Assembly: GCA_016212825.1 (NCBI GenBank) | Contig: JACRDS010000149.1 | Coordinates: 1-55,755, forward strand | Reading direction: 5' to 3' | From: Elusimicrobiota bacterium | Lineage (GTDB): Bacteria; Elusimicrobiota; Elusimicrobia; UBA1565; UBA9628 | DNA length: 55,755 nucleotides | In this document: piece by piece, positions 8,582 through 18,558 of the stretch | Layout of the letters: each line of letters starts with the position of its first letter | Position numbering within the stretch: position 1 is the stretch's first letter | The notes under the pieces: generated by a model | What the model was told of the DNA's origin: nothing | What the model saw: the letters and a program-made list of their open reading frames with translations, nothing else | Databases searched by the model: none | Position numbers and translations under genes: made by a program

Positions 8582-9460
8582 TCAGCTGCGGCCGCCCACC
8601 AGGGGCGGCTGGGCCCACGCCTCGTTGGCCAGGACCTCGGAGAAGCGGGTCATGCGCAGGCCGTAGGTCTGCTCCAGCGCGTGGATGTCCACGTCCTGGC
8701 CGACCTGGTTGATCCAGCGGTACATCAGGGCCATGTCCGGCCCGACCGCCTTCTCGGCCCCGCTGTCCGGGATGTGCCGGAAGTAGACCGAGTGGCCCAT
8801 GGCTTTGGAGAGCATCTCCGCCACCTGGGGGAAGGTCAGCGCGTCTCCGGCCAGCGTGATCTCGCGGTTCAGGAAGCGCTCCGGGTCGAGGAAGGCCATG
8901 GCGGCGAACTCGCCGATGTCGCGCAGGCAGACCATGTGCATCACGGTCTGCGGCCACAGCGGCGCGGCCAGGCTGCCCATCCGTATCCCGGGCAGCAGCC
9001 AGGTCCCGAAGTTCTCCATGAACCAGACCGGGCGCAGGATGGTCCAGGGCAGGGCCAGCTCCTGGACGCGCCGCTCGACGCGGCGCTTGGTCTCGAAGTG
9101 CGGGACCCCGCTGTGCCGCTCGGCGCCGGCCGCCGACGCGTAGACGAAGTGCCGCACGTCGGCGATCTTGGCGGCCAGGGCCAGCTGCAGGCCCTGCCGG
9201 ACCTCCGCCCCCATGCCGGCCTCGAAGGGCGTGGACATGGCGAAGACGCCCTGGCAGCCGCGCATGGCCGCCTCGAGGCTGGCGCGGTCGTCGAAGTCCC
9301 CGCGCGCGATCTCGGCCCCGGCCGCGGCCAGCGCCCCGGCGGCCTCCGGATGGCGCGTCAGGGCGCGCACCCTCTGCCCCCTCCTGAGGAGGGCCTGCGC
9401 CACGGCCGAGCCCTGTTTGCCGGTGGCGCCGGTCACGAGGATGGTCTTGGGAAGAGCCAT
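8582..9460 (-). CDS. NmrA-like NAD(P)-binding Rossmann protein
   Basis: 292 residues from the ATG at 9460, chosen because GGAGG precedes it by 5 nt; an upstream in-frame GTG/ATG would add a leader unlike the family. The N-terminal dinucleotide-binding motif is TILVTGATGKQGSAV. Next come the RALTRHPE arginine patch that reads NADP(H) and the typical FAMSTPFEAGM, FVYASAAGAERHSGVPHFETK and LPWTILRPVWFMEN blocks. No YxxxK catalytic pair is seen, as in NmrA/HSCARG redox sensors and NAD(P)H:quinone-type relatives. It may be a sensor or an atypical reductase. It stands alone, 50 nt downstream of the second pterin dehydratase gene. Confidence 0.85.
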   Translation of the reverse strand: MALPKTILVTGATGKQGSAVAQALLRRGQRVRALTRHPEAAGALAAAGAEIARGDFDDRASLEAAMRGCQGVFAMSTPFEAGMGAEVRQGLQLALAAKIADVRHFVYASAAGAERHSGVPHFETKRRVERRVQELALPWTILRPVWFMENFGTWLLPGIRMGSLAAPLWPQTVMHMVCLRDIGEFAAMAFLDPERFLNREITLAGDALTFPQVAEMLSKAMGHSVYFRHIPDSGAEKAVGPDMALMYRWINQVGQDVDIHALEQTYGLRMTRFSEVLANEAWAQPPLVGGRS

Positions 9461-9513
9461 AGAACCTCCGTACGTCAACTCCCCCCCGCCGACCATAGCT
9501 TAGCCCGCGTGCG

Positions 9514-9852
9514 TCAACAAACGGTCAAGGCGTCGACCTTGGCCGCGAACACGAAGTCCGCCTCGGTGAGCCCGCCGATCTTGTGGGTCCAGAGCGAGAC
9601 CGCGGCGCGGCCCCAGGCGACGGTGAGCTCCGGGTGGTGGTTGACTCGCTCGGCCAGCTCGCCGACCCTGTCCGCGAAGGCCAAGGCGGACTTGAAGTCC
9701 GGGAACTTGAACTCCTTGACGAGGCGCTTGCCGTCGGCGCAGTCCCAGCCCCCGCCCAGCTCGGCGAGCAGCCGGCGCAAGGCTTCGCCTTCCAGCGGCG
9801 GCACGCCGCCGCGGCATGGGATGCATTCCCGCTGGGCCAGAGGACAGCTCAC
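9514..9852 (-). CDS. pterin-4a-carbinolamine dehydratase (copy 2)
   Basis: 112 residues. The core NHHPELTVAWGRAAVSLWTH and the following GGLTEADFVFAAKVDAL carry the same active-site pattern as the copy at 5474. By eye about 70 percent of residues are identical over the last 80 positions. The N-terminal leaders differ, and this one has two extra cysteines (CPLAQRECIPC). The start is GTG with TAGGAT ending 6 nt upstream, indicating a leaderless mRNA, whereas copy 1 has a normal ribosome site. The paralogues may therefore be regulated differently. Confidence 0.88.
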   Translation of the reverse strand: MSCPLAQRECIPCRGGVPPLEGEALRRLLAELGGGWDCADGKRLVKEFKFPDFKSALAFADRVGELAERVNHHPELTVAWGRAAVSLWTHKIGGLTEADFVFAAKVDALTVC

Positions 9853-9858
9853 ACTTAC

Positions 9859-9864
9859 ATCCTA
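9859..9864 (-). promoter_or_regulatory. -10 element TAGGAT of the second pterin dehydratase gene
   Basis: TAGGAT on the minus strand is separated by 6 nt from the GTG start at 9852. The spacing matches the other leaderless-type starts in this window. Confidence 0.5.
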
Positions 9865-9877
9865 GCACGCCGGCGCG

Positions 9878-10894
9878 CTAGTAGCTCAGCCGGCCCAGCT
9901 CCACCTTGCCGCGGAAGACCCAGTAGATGGCCGCGGTGTAGGAGAGCACGAAGGGCAGGCCCAGGGCCGCGATGAGGGCCATGATGCCCAAGGTCTTGGG
10001 CGAGGAGGCGGCGTTGGCCGTGGTCAGGCTCCAGGCCGGGTCGAGGCTGGAGACGATGAGGTTGGGGTAGAGGGCCGCGCCGAAGAGCGCGATCAAAGAG
10101 GCGATGGCCGCGGCCGAGGAGAGGAAGGCCCGGCCCGGCCGTCCCAGGTAGAGCTGGCGCGGGATGTTGGCCAGGGCCAGGACGCTGGCCGCCACCACGC
10201 CCCAGAGCCAGGGGAAGCGCTCGAAGTTGGACAGGGCCTGGGGCACGCGCGCCAAAGTGATGATGGTGGTGAAGAGGTAGAGGGTCAGGAAGATGCCGAA
10301 GCAGTGCCAGCTCCAGCGGTTGATGCGGGCCTGCAGCTCTCCCTCGGTCTTGAGCTGCAGGTAGAGCGAGCCGTGCAGGGCAAGCAAGGAGACGTTGAGC
10401 GCGCCCACCAGCAGGGCGTAGGGCCGCAGCAGGTCGAAGAAGCCCCCGGCGTACTCGCGGTCCGGGCTTATGGGGATGCCCAGCATGGAGTCGCCCACGG
10501 CCACGCCGAAGAGCAGAGCCGCGGCCAGGCTGGCCCCGAAGAATGACGCGTCCCAGAACCGGCGCCAGGCCGGAGAGTCGCTCTTGCCTCGGAACTCCAT
10601 GGACACCGCGCGCATGATGAGGGCGAAGAGCAGGAGCATGAAGGCCAGGTAGAAGCCGGAGAAGGCGGTGGCATAGGCCTCGGGGAAGGCGGCGAAGAGC
10701 GCGCCGCCGAAGGTCACCAGCCAGACCTCGTTGCCGTCCCAGAGCGGGCCGATGGAGTTGAGGAACACGCGCCGCTCGCGGTCGTCGCGCGCGCCCAGGT
10801 GCAGGATGCCCACGCCCAGGTCGAAGCCGTCGAGGATGGCGTAGCCGGCCAGCAGCACGCCCAGCAGGATGAACCACAGCACGCGCAGGTCCAT
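9878..10894 (-). CDS. cydB: cytochrome bd quinol oxidase subunit II
   Basis: 338 residues with about eight or nine transmembrane helices. The N-terminus [27 protein letters not shown] is the classic CydB start with the conserved GFDLG acidic site, followed by RRVFLNSIGPLWDGNEVWL and FPEAYA. CydB is the structural partner of CydA in the inner membrane and shapes the quinol oxidase that reduces oxygen to water with high affinity. The ATG overlaps the cydA stop by one base (TGATG), so translation is coupled. No cydX or cydCD is seen nearby. Confidence 0.96.
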   Translation of the reverse strand: MDLRVLWFILLGVLLAGYAILDGFDLGVGILHLGARDDRERRVFLNSIGPLWDGNEVWLVTFGGALFAAFPEAYATAFSGFYLAFMLLLFALIMRAVSMEFRGKSDSPAWRRFWDASFFGASLAAALLFGVAVGDSMLGIPISPDREYAGGFFDLLRPYALLVGALNVSLLALHGSLYLQLKTEGELQARINRWSWHCFGIFLTLYLFTTIITLARVPQALSNFERFPWLWGVVAASVLALANIPRQLYLGRPGRAFLSSAAAIASLIALFGAALYPNLIVSSLDPAWSLTTANAASSPKTLGIMALIAALGLPFVLSYTAAIYWVFRGKVELGRLSY

Positions 10895-12330
10895 CAGCCC
10901 TCCGGCCTCGGCTCGGTGAAGGAGCGGCCCGCCGGGTCGGCCAGCTCGGCCGCGGCGCCCAGCCAGCCGCCCTCCCGCGGCTCGTCGCTCTCGTCCGGGC
11001 CGCGGCGGATCTTGGAGTCGAGCACCCGCAGCCAGACCGCGCCCAGCAGCAGGTAGACCACGGCGAAGAGGCTCATGGAGGCCAGCATGTGCGAGGCGGG
11101 CACGGAGCGCGAGACCGCGTCGGCGGTGCGCAGCAGGCCGTAGACGATCCAGGGCTGGCGGCCCACCTCGGCCGCGCCCCAGCCCAGCTGCCCGGCCGCA
11201 GAAGCCGCGACCACGGAGCCCACCAGGCCCCAGAGGATGAGCCGGTCCTGGTGCAGGCGGCCCTGGCGCAGTCGCCAGGCGGCCAGAACGAAGAGGCCGG
11301 CCAGGGCCAGGCCCGCGCCGATCATGCCGTGATAGAGGAAGTAGGAGAGGGCGACGGGCGGCCGGTCCGCGGGCGCAAAGGCGTCCAGGCCGGTGACGGC
11401 GGCGCCCAGGCGGTGGTGCACGAGCAGGCTCAGCAGGCCGGGCACGGCTATGTTGAACCGGGTCTCCTGGCGGGAGTCGTCCGGCAGGCCGGCCAAGGAG
11501 AGCGGCGCGCGCTGCGTGGTGCGGTAGAGGCCCTCGAAGGCCGCGAGCTTGGCGGGCTGGGTGCGCGCCACGACCCGCGCCTGCAGGTCTCCCGACAGCG
11601 GCAGGGCCAGGGCCGCGGCCGCGGCGAAGAGCACGGAGAGGCCCAAAGCCTTGCGCATGAGCTCGACGTGGCGGCCCATGAGCACGTGCCAGGCCGAGAC
11701 GCTGGCCACGAAGGCCCCGCCCACGAGGTAGGCGCCCAGCAAGGTGTGGGTCAGGCGCTGGAGGCTGGAGGGGTTGAAGACCACGGCCCAGAAGTCCGTG
11801 ATCTCGGCGCGCAGGACGCCGTGGTGGCTGACCAAGGCGTAGCCGGCCGGGGTCTGCTGCCAGGAGTTGGCCACGATGATCCAGACCGCTGAGAAGGTGG
11901 CGCCCAGGGCCACCAGGACGGTGGCGAGCAGGTGCAGGCGCGGCGAGACGCGGTCCCAGCCGAAGACCAGCACGGCCAAAAAGCCCGATTCCAGGAAGAA
12001 GGCGAAGATGCCCTCGGCCGCCAGGGCCGAGCCGAACACGTCGCCCACGAAGCGCGAGTAGGTCGACCAGTTGGTGCCGAACTGGAACTCCATCACGATG
12101 CCGGTGGCCACGCCCATGGCGAAGTTGACCGCGAATATGCGGGTCCAGAAGCGGGCCAGGCGCTCCCAGTCCTTGTCTCCGGTGACGTGGCAGGCGCCCT
12201 CCATGCAGACCAGCAGGGCGCCCAGGCCGATGGAGAGCGGCGGGAAGATGTAGTGGAAGGCGATGGTGAGCGCGAACTGCAGCCGCGAGAGGAGGACGAC
12301 GTCGAGACCCACGGGGATGGGGTCTATCAT
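10894..12330 (-). CDS. cydA: cytochrome bd quinol oxidase subunit I
   Basis: 478 residues, shorter than the 520-residue Escherichia coli type, consistent with the short Q-loop subfamily. Haem ligands can be placed: His26 in [13 protein letters not shown] (b595), the His in [11 protein letters not shown] (b558) and the Met in LYHGMIGAG (b558). The quinol-loop motif [13 protein letters not shown] is intact, as is GRQPW. It oxidises quinol and reduces oxygen in the inner membrane. The operon start lies back to back with cstA, 85 nt apart. A TAGAAT sequence upstream of the ATG may be its -10 element, with GGAG 11 nt before the start. Confidence 0.96.
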   Translation of the reverse strand: MIDPIPVGLDVVLLSRLQFALTIAFHYIFPPLSIGLGALLVCMEGACHVTGDKDWERLARFWTRIFAVNFAMGVATGIVMEFQFGTNWSTYSRFVGDVFGSALAAEGIFAFFLESGFLAVLVFGWDRVSPRLHLLATVLVALGATFSAVWIIVANSWQQTPAGYALVSHHGVLRAEITDFWAVVFNPSSLQRLTHTLLGAYLVGGAFVASVSAWHVLMGRHVELMRKALGLSVLFAAAAALALPLSGDLQARVVARTQPAKLAAFEGLYRTTQRAPLSLAGLPDDSRQETRFNIAVPGLLSLLVHHRLGAAVTGLDAFAPADRPPVALSYFLYHGMIGAGLALAGLFVLAAWRLRQGRLHQDRLILWGLVGSVVAASAAGQLGWGAAEVGRQPWIVYGLLRTADAVSRSVPASHMLASMSLFAVVYLLLGAVWLRVLDSKIRRGPDESDEPREGGWLGAAAELADPAGRSFTEPRPEG

Positions 12331-12403
12331 GGTCGCGTTCTCCGGCCGCTATTCTACCTCTTTTCCCGGCCCCCGCCGTCAGCGGCCCCGGCCGGAGATT
12401 TTG

Positions 12404-12409
12404 TAGCAT
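12404..12409 (+). promoter_or_regulatory. -10 element TAGCAT of cstA, leaderless type
   Basis: TAGCAT ends 6 nt before the GTG at 12416. There is no room for a ribosome-binding site between a start of transcription at the usual distance and the GTG. This supports the GTG as the translation start. Confidence 0.5.
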
Positions 12410-12415
12410 GGATGC

Positions 12416-14230
<1,815 letters not shown>

Positions 14231-14231
14231 G

Positions 14232-15125
14232 CTACTTCTTCTCGCCGACCTGGAAGAAGTAGAGGTCCGCCTCGAAGTTGCGGTACGAGCCGGGCGGCAG
14301 CTCGCGCACCACGGCCTCGATGAAGGTCCCGCCCTGCTCGGCCAGGAACTTCTTGAAATCGGCGATCCGCGTGTCGATGTCCTCGCGCTTGTCCGCGGAG
14401 CGGGTCACCATGCCGACCTCGCGGCCGATGTAGACCGTGATGATGTCGATCTCACCGGAGAAGTCCTTGGCCTGCTGCAGGACCTGCACGCCGGCCTTCG
14501 CCAGGATACTGGCGTCGACGCCCTCCTTCTTGAGGATGCGCGCCTGCGTCTCGTCGTTGTCCTTCTCCGCGCGCTTGGTCAGGTAGTAGAGGTGGTAGGT
14601 GGGCAGGTAGAAGTCGAAGTCCGAGGTGAAGGAGGCGATGACGGGCAGGCCGGCGGCCTTCACGGCCGCGGAGATCTTCTCCATGTTGGCCTGCAGGTCG
14701 ACCGGGTCCTTGGGCTTGAACTGCATGGGCTCGGCCATGAACTCGCGGATGACCAGGCCGTCGTTGCCCGTGTAGGGCAGCACCGAGATGCCGTCCTTGA
14801 AGTCATAGGCGCCCGGCAGGAAGCCGTTGTGGACCAGGATCCTGTTCCACTTGTCCACGAAGGCCTTGTTCTGCTCCGCGTCCTTCGGGAATGCGTAGAG
14901 GTGGCTCTTGCTGGCCCGGGGCAGGAGGTAGGGCTCCGTGACCTTCTCCGGCGCGGTCAGGGCGACGCCTTCGGCCTGGCCGGGCAGGATGGCGGCGCTC
15001 GGCGGCAGGGCGGCTTTCATGTGCTGGAAGCCCATGTATTCGAAGCCGATGGAGCCGAGGCTCTCCTGGGCGGAAACGAGGCGGGCGGGAAGCGTCGCGG
15101 CGAGCAGAACGAGGACGAATCTCAT
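14232..15125 (-). CDS. secreted protein of unknown function
   Basis: 297 residues from the ATG at 15125, chosen because a strong AGGAGGAG precedes it and a Sec signal peptide follows at once (MRFVLVLLAATLPARLVSAQ, cleavage after residue 20). The mature part is mixed alpha/beta, with no cysteines noticed and many charged residues. Recognisable phrases such as GYTGNDGLVIREF or FSGEIDIITVYIGREVGMV match no family I know. It lies 65 nt downstream of the SGNH gene but behind a strong hairpin that contains its own ribosome site and a -10-like TATACT, so it may be a separate, regulated unit. Confidence 0.75.
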   Translation of the reverse strand: MRFVLVLLAATLPARLVSAQESLGSIGFEYMGFQHMKAALPPSAAILPGQAEGVALTAPEKVTEPYLLPRASKSHLYAFPKDAEQNKAFVDKWNRILVHNGFLPGAYDFKDGISVLPYTGNDGLVIREFMAEPMQFKPKDPVDLQANMEKISAAVKAAGLPVIASFTSDFDFYLPTYHLYYLTKRAEKDNDETQARILKKEGVDASILAKAGVQVLQQAKDFSGEIDIITVYIGREVGMVTRSADKREDIDTRIADFKKFLAEQGGTFIEAVVRELPPGSYRNFEADLYFFQVGEKK

Positions 15126-15128
15126 CTT

Positions 15129-15162
15129 CTCCTCCTGGGCCTTTGGGCCTAGGAGGAGTATA
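15129..15162 (-). promoter_or_regulatory. -10 TATACT followed by a hairpin that encloses the ribosome site
   Basis: On the minus strand TATACT (15162-15157) runs directly into a 13-bp hairpin (arms 15129-15141 and 15146-15158, loop of 4). The 3' arm is AGGAGGAG, the ribosome site of the ATG at 15125. It could be a terminator for the operon upstream, a translation-control hairpin, or both. Confidence 0.5.
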
Positions 15163-15189
15163 GCACAAAAGGGAACTTCCAGTGCCACA

Positions 15190-16503
15190 TCAGAAGCTCT
15201 TTTGCAGGGCCTCGGCGGCGAAGCGGTGCCCGGCGGGGGTGAAGTGCCCCGAGCCGTCGAAGAACAGGGGCCTGATCTGCGCCGGGGTCATGCCCTGGCC
15301 GCGCATGTACTCGCTCAGCGAGAAGGCCGGGATGCCCTCCCGTTCCGCGAATTCGAGCACGATCTTCTCGGGCTTGAAGAAATCGTATCTGCCGAACCTC
15401 AGCCCCCAGTCCTTGGCGCCCTTGGCCTCGTAGGTCTCGTAGAACTTGGGCGGGAACTGGGGGATGGTGACGATCCTCAGCTTCATGCCCTGGCCGCGGG
15501 CGTAGTCCGCGCACAGGCGCAGCACGCCCAGGCCTATGTCCACGCTCCTCTTCACCTCGGGGCTCATGGGCTCGCGGAAGATCCCCCCGTCTCCGCCCAT
15601 GGGGACCTCGATCTCCGGTACCGGTCCGGGCGGGCCTTTGAGCGCGCGGGCCTGGCGCCAGCGGTCCAGGGGCAGCTTGAGGCATTTCTCGCTGAGGATG
15701 TGGCTGCGCAGGGTGCGCGCCAAGTTGAGCCAGAGCCCGCGGTGGGTGAGCTCGAGCTCCCGGGTCAGCCGGGTCAGGGCCGGCTGGCTGGCCGGGTCGA
15801 AGGCGACGCGGCCGTCCGGGCCGAGGGTGTAGTAGATGTAGAGGCCGGGCGTGTACCAGGAGGTGTTGAGGGCCGAGTCCGAGTTCATGAAGTCGTTGAC
15901 CACGGTGAAGAAGATGACGGCCTCGTCGGCCTTGAGCTTCGTCCGGGCGTAGCGTAGCAGCTCCAGATAGTAGGCGGGGCCGGCCCCGCTGATGCCCAGG
16001 GGCAGGACCTCGGTCCCGTCCCCCATGAGCCCCTGCAGGGCGACGGCTAGGTGCTGGCGCGGCTGGATGTCGGGGGCGTGGATATAGCTGTCTCCGATGA
16101 CCGCGATCTTCCGATCGCCGGCCGCGAGCTTGAAGCGGGGCGCGTACCAGCCCCAGCGGTTGGTGATGGAGTTGCCGGTCTTGGAATAGACGCGGCTGTA
16201 GGGCGCGAAGTCGTAGGTCCCGATGTTGGGCAGGACGCCGGCCAGCGCCGCGAGCTGCAGGGCCGCCTCCACGCATAGGAAGCAGTATATGAGGGAGAGG
16301 GCCAGCCGGTGCAGGAGCCTTCCGCCGAAGACGACGACCAGGACGGCGACCAGGCAGAGCCCTTCCAGCGCCCAGATCACCTTGGGCCGCGTGGCCATGA
16401 GCCCGACGAAGCGGTAGTAGTAAGCCAGTTCCCAGGTGAAGGCGATGAGCAGGGCCGAGGCCGCGGCCAGGAGCCTCCGGCTCAGCGTCCAGTGCTTGGG
16501 CAT
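15190..16503 (-). CDS. membrane-anchored SGNH/GDSL-type hydrolase or acyltransferase-like protein
   Basis: 437 residues. Two or three N-terminal membrane helices (about 8-30, 42-62, 66-95) place a catalytic domain outside the inner membrane. The SGNH blocks are readable: block I VIGDSYIHA (nucleophile Ser), block II GISGAG, block III VVND, and block V GSGHFTPAGH with the His. Such enzymes often add or remove acyl groups on polysaccharides such as alginate or peptidoglycan. The gene begins 1 nt after the cupin stop, as the last member of a four-gene operon with the repeat protein and a lipoprotein. Confidence 0.82.
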   Translation of the reverse strand: MPKHWTLSRRLLAAASALLIAFTWELAYYYRFVGLMATRPKVIWALEGLCLVAVLVVVFGGRLLHRLALSLIYCFLCVEAALQLAALAGVLPNIGTYDFAPYSRVYSKTGNSITNRWGWYAPRFKLAAGDRKIAVIGDSYIHAPDIQPRQHLAVALQGLMGDGTEVLPLGISGAGPAYYLELLRYARTKLKADEAVIFFTVVNDFMNSDSALNTSWYTPGLYIYYTLGPDGRVAFDPASQPALTRLTRELELTHRGLWLNLARTLRSHILSEKCLKLPLDRWRQARALKGPPGPVPEIEVPMGGDGGIFREPMSPEVKRSVDIGLGVLRLCADYARGQGMKLRIVTIPQFPPKFYETYEAKGAKDWGLRFGRYDFFKPEKIVLEFAEREGIPAFSLSEYMRGQGMTPAQIRPLFFDGSGHFTPAGHRFAAEALQKSF

Positions 16504-16504
16504 C

Positions 16505-16765
16505 CTAACCGAACTTGTAGTGCTTGCGCACGGCCTTCTGGATGGTCCAGCGGCAGTCGAGGCCTTTGGGGAAGACGACCCAGTCGCCGGCGCCGAAGGA
16601 GGCTTTCTCGGCCCCGGCCTCGACCGTGACCGCGCCTTCGAGGATGTAGCAGGTCTCCTGGTCGTCGTAGTGCCAGGGGAAGGCGGAGGCTTCCTTGGCC
16701 CAGACCGGCCAGGCGGCAGCGGTCTTCTTCTCGGCCTCGCTGGGCTTGCGCACGATGATCTTCAT
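16505..16765 (-). CDS. small cupin (DUF861/EutQ-like) protein
   Basis: 86 residues from the ATG at 16765. It forms one conserved cupin barrel: FPWHYDDQETCYILEGAV gives the first motif, FGAGDWVVFPKGLDCRW the second, ending KAVRKHYKF as in the (S)-ureidoglycine aminohydrolase-like DUF861 family. Metal ligands are reduced compared with true dioxygenases, so it may be a binding or isomerase-like protein. It lies 7 nt after the lipoprotein gene and 1 nt before the SGNH gene, hence in the same operon. Cytoplasmic; no signal peptide. Confidence 0.85.
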   Translation of the reverse strand: MKIIVRKPSEAEKKTAAAWPVWAKEASAFPWHYDDQETCYILEGAVTVEAGAEKASFGAGDWVVFPKGLDCRWTIQKAVRKHYKFG

Positions 16766-16772
16766 GAGGGCC

Positions 16773-17459
16773 TCACTTGGGCGCGGGGAGGTTGAAGTCC
16801 TTGTCGGCGACGGCGCTGCGCAGCCAGAGGCGCAGGCGCTGCTGGTACTCCGCCGGGTCCTCGATGGGCTCGCCGCGCTTGCCGGTCCTGCGGTCGAAGG
16901 GCAGGCCCTGGCGCTGGGCCAGGACCTGCCCGCTCTCGTAGTAGGCAAGCCCCGGCACGGGCAAAGGGGTCATGCCGGGAGGCAGGACCTTGGCCTGGGC
17001 CGGGTCCATGACGTTGAGGCGGTAGATGGCGACCCGGCCGGCCAAGTCCTGGGAGAGGAGTTCGAGCGCGGCCTGGAGGTCCTGCCAGCCTTTGCAGCGG
17101 GGCGTGTAGGAGACGACGAGCACGGCGCCCAGGGCCTTGAGCACCTTGGTCTCGTAGGTGTTGCGGTCGACCTCGGCGAAGACGGCCCCGGCGGGCGCCC
17201 TGGCCTGGGTCTGCTCCCCCCCGCCGGCCCTGGGCTTGGCGGAGTCGTCCTTGAGCGGGGCGTTGAGGGCGCTTTCGCCCCTGTCGCCCATGGAGACGGT
17301 GCCGCCGCCGGAACTGGCGCCGCTGGTGCCGGCGCTGCTGGAGCTGGGCTTGTTGTCCTTGGGGGGCTCGCCGCAGCCGGAGCCTTCGCAGGCTCCGAGG
17401 CAGAGGCTCATAGCGGCGGTCGCCAGGAGGCTGGCGGCCGCGCGCAGTCGGGGGCTCAC
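16773..17459 (-). CDS. lipoprotein with a thioredoxin-like fold lacking CxxC
   Basis: 228 residues from a GTG at 17459 that overlaps the TGA of the repeat-protein gene (GTGA). A lipoprotein signal ends LCLGAC with the lipid-carrying Cys about residue 25. A Ser/Gly/Pro-rich linker to about residue 85 suggests a long tether. The C-terminal part (GAVLVVSYTPRCKGWQDLQ, GRVAIYRLNVMD, VPGLAYYESGQ) follows the beta-alpha-beta order of thioredoxin, including a proline before the YY strand, but has a single Cys where CxxC is expected. A redox role is therefore doubtful; a binding or tethering role is more likely. The fold assignment is by pattern only. Confidence 0.65.
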   Translation of the reverse strand: MSPRLRAAASLLATAAMSLCLGACEGSGCGEPPKDNKPSSSSAGTSGASSGGGTVSMGDRGESALNAPLKDDSAKPRAGGGEQTQARAPAGAVFAEVDRNTYETKVLKALGAVLVVSYTPRCKGWQDLQAALELLSQDLAGRVAIYRLNVMDPAQAKVLPPGMTPLPVPGLAYYESGQVLAQRQGLPFDRRTGKRGEPIEDPAEYQQRLRLWLRSAVADKDFNLPAPK

Positions 17460-18085
17460 TTCAGGAACAGGAAGAAGTAGGTGAGGAAGTCGTAGAGGTC
17501 GAGGTCGACCAGCGTGATGTCCACGGGGGAGTGGTTCATCCCGCCGGTGAGCTTGCCGGATACCTTGTCGTACTGGAGGTCGATGGGCGAGTGGTTGGCG
17601 TAGCCGGCGAGCTTGCCGGTCTCCAGGTCGAACTCGACGCGCACGGGGCTGTGGTTGGCGTAGCCTTCGAGCACGCCGGCCTTCCAGTCGACCAGGAGTT
17701 TGACCGGGCTGTGGTTGGCGCCGCCTTCCATGAGGACCTTCTCCGGGGACCATTTGAAGACGAGGTCCACGGGGCTGAGGTTGGCGCCGCCCTTGATGGT
17801 GCCGGCCTCATGGTCGATGGTGACGTCGAGGGGCGAGAGGTTCATGCCGCCGGTGATGCGGCCGGCGCGGCGGTCGAAGCTGAGGTCGACGGGGGAGTGG
17901 TTCATGCCGCCCGTGATGGTGCCGACGCGGGGCAGGGCCGCGGCCTGGGGCGCGGCGGCGACGGCGGCGCTGGGCGTGAACTTGAAGGACCGGAAGGCGA
18001 AGCCGCCGGCGCCTGCGGCGGAGACGGATTCGAGCGGAGCGGCGCCGGCGAGCGCGGCGATGAGGCAGAGGGCATGGATGATCAT
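17456..18085 (-). CDS. secreted protein made of seven 20-residue NxSP repeats
   Basis: 209 residues. A signal peptide (about 1-24) and a short linker lead into seven tandem repeats with the pattern G-G/Y-M/A-N-H/L-S-P-V/I/L-D/K/R-V/L-x-hydrophobic-D-x-x-x-G-x-hydrophobic-x. Six units are 20 residues from one Gly-Gly to the next except the third, which is 22. The chain ends in an aromatic YDFLTYFFLFLK tail. The regular alternation and invariant Asn, Ser-Pro and Gly suggest stacked beta-hairpins or a small beta-solenoid; I do not know a named family with this unit. GGAGG lies 7 nt before the ATG and TATAAT further upstream. First gene of the operon with the lipoprotein, cupin and SGNH genes. 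Confidence 0.8.
   Translation of the reverse strand: MIIHALCLIAALAGAAPLESVSAAGAGGFAFRSFKFTPSAAVAAAPQAAALPRVGTITGGMNHSPVDLSFDRRAGRITGGMNLSPLDVTIDHEAGTIKGGANLSPVDLVFKWSPEKVLMEGGANHSPVKLLVDWKAGVLEGYANHSPVRVEFDLETGKLAGYANHSPIDLQYDKVSGKLTGGMNHSPVDITLVDLDLYDFLTYFFLFLK
17498..17911 (-). repeat. seven 60-bp coding repeats (NxSP unit)
   Basis: In-frame tandem repeats inside the secreted protein gene. Protein conservation is high at Asn, Ser-Pro and Gly, while codons vary between units, which suggests an old duplication under protein-level selection rather than a recent expansion. Confidence 0.85.
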
Positions 18086-18109
18086 CAGAATTCCTCCGTG
18101 CGGATATCC

Positions 18110-18115
18110 ATTATA
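18110..18115 (-). promoter_or_regulatory. -10 TATAAT of the NxSP-repeat operon
   Basis: Perfect TATAAT on the minus strand, 24 nt before the ATG at 18085, with a GGAGG ribosome site (18093-18097) between them. This is a conventional leadered promoter, in contrast to the leaderless ones elsewhere in the window. Confidence 0.6.
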
Positions 18116-18169
18116 TCACGGATTTCCGGCCCTTTTTCCTGGGACTTCCGGTCCTTCCCGCCTGGGTCT

Positions 18170-18547
18170 TTAGACCTGGGCGAAGGCGAGGACGTGGCCG
18201 TCGGGGTCGAGGCTGTAGGCGGCCTGGTGTCCCCAGTCGCGCAGCAGGAGGGGGCTGAGCTCTTGGGCGCCGCTGCGCAGGGCCCTCTGGTGGCAGCCGC
18301 CGGCGTCGTCCGTGATGAGGTAGAGCTCGGCTCTGGGGATGCCTGAGGCTTCGGCCGGGTCGGGGAGCCTGTCGCCGAGCAGGCGCTTGATGCCGGCCTG
18401 GGGCATGAGGCCGAGCACGGCGCCGTCGTTGAGGGCGAACTCGGTCATGCCGGGCACGTGGAGCCGGGGCTTGGCGGCGAGGACCTCGGCGTAGAAGGCG
18501 GTGCTGGCGTCTTGGTCGGAGACGTAGAGGATGAAGTGGGCTGTCAT
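18170..18547 (-). CDS. VOC/glyoxalase-fold protein
   Basis: 125 residues from the ATG at 18547. Two beta-alpha-beta-beta-beta modules are visible: HFILYVSDQDASTAFYAEVL at the start and RAELYLITDDAGGCHQRAL followed by GHQAAYSLDPDGHVLAFAQ. This is the small glyoxalase/bleomycin-resistance-like family, cytoplasmic and usually dimeric. Metal ligands are not fully conserved by eye, so binding rather than catalysis is possible. It follows the SPFH gene by 11 nt and is probably the last gene of a five-gene operon. Confidence 0.85.
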   Translation of the reverse strand: MTAHFILYVSDQDASTAFYAEVLAAKPRLHVPGMTEFALNDGAVLGLMPQAGIKRLLGDRLPDPAEASGIPRAELYLITDDAGGCHQRALRSGAQELSPLLLRDWGHQAAYSLDPDGHVLAFAQV

Positions 18548-18558
18548 GGTCTCATCGA

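Noticed and set aside
17498..17911. CRISPR array
   Set aside because: The periodicity is in frame, coding, and without spacers.
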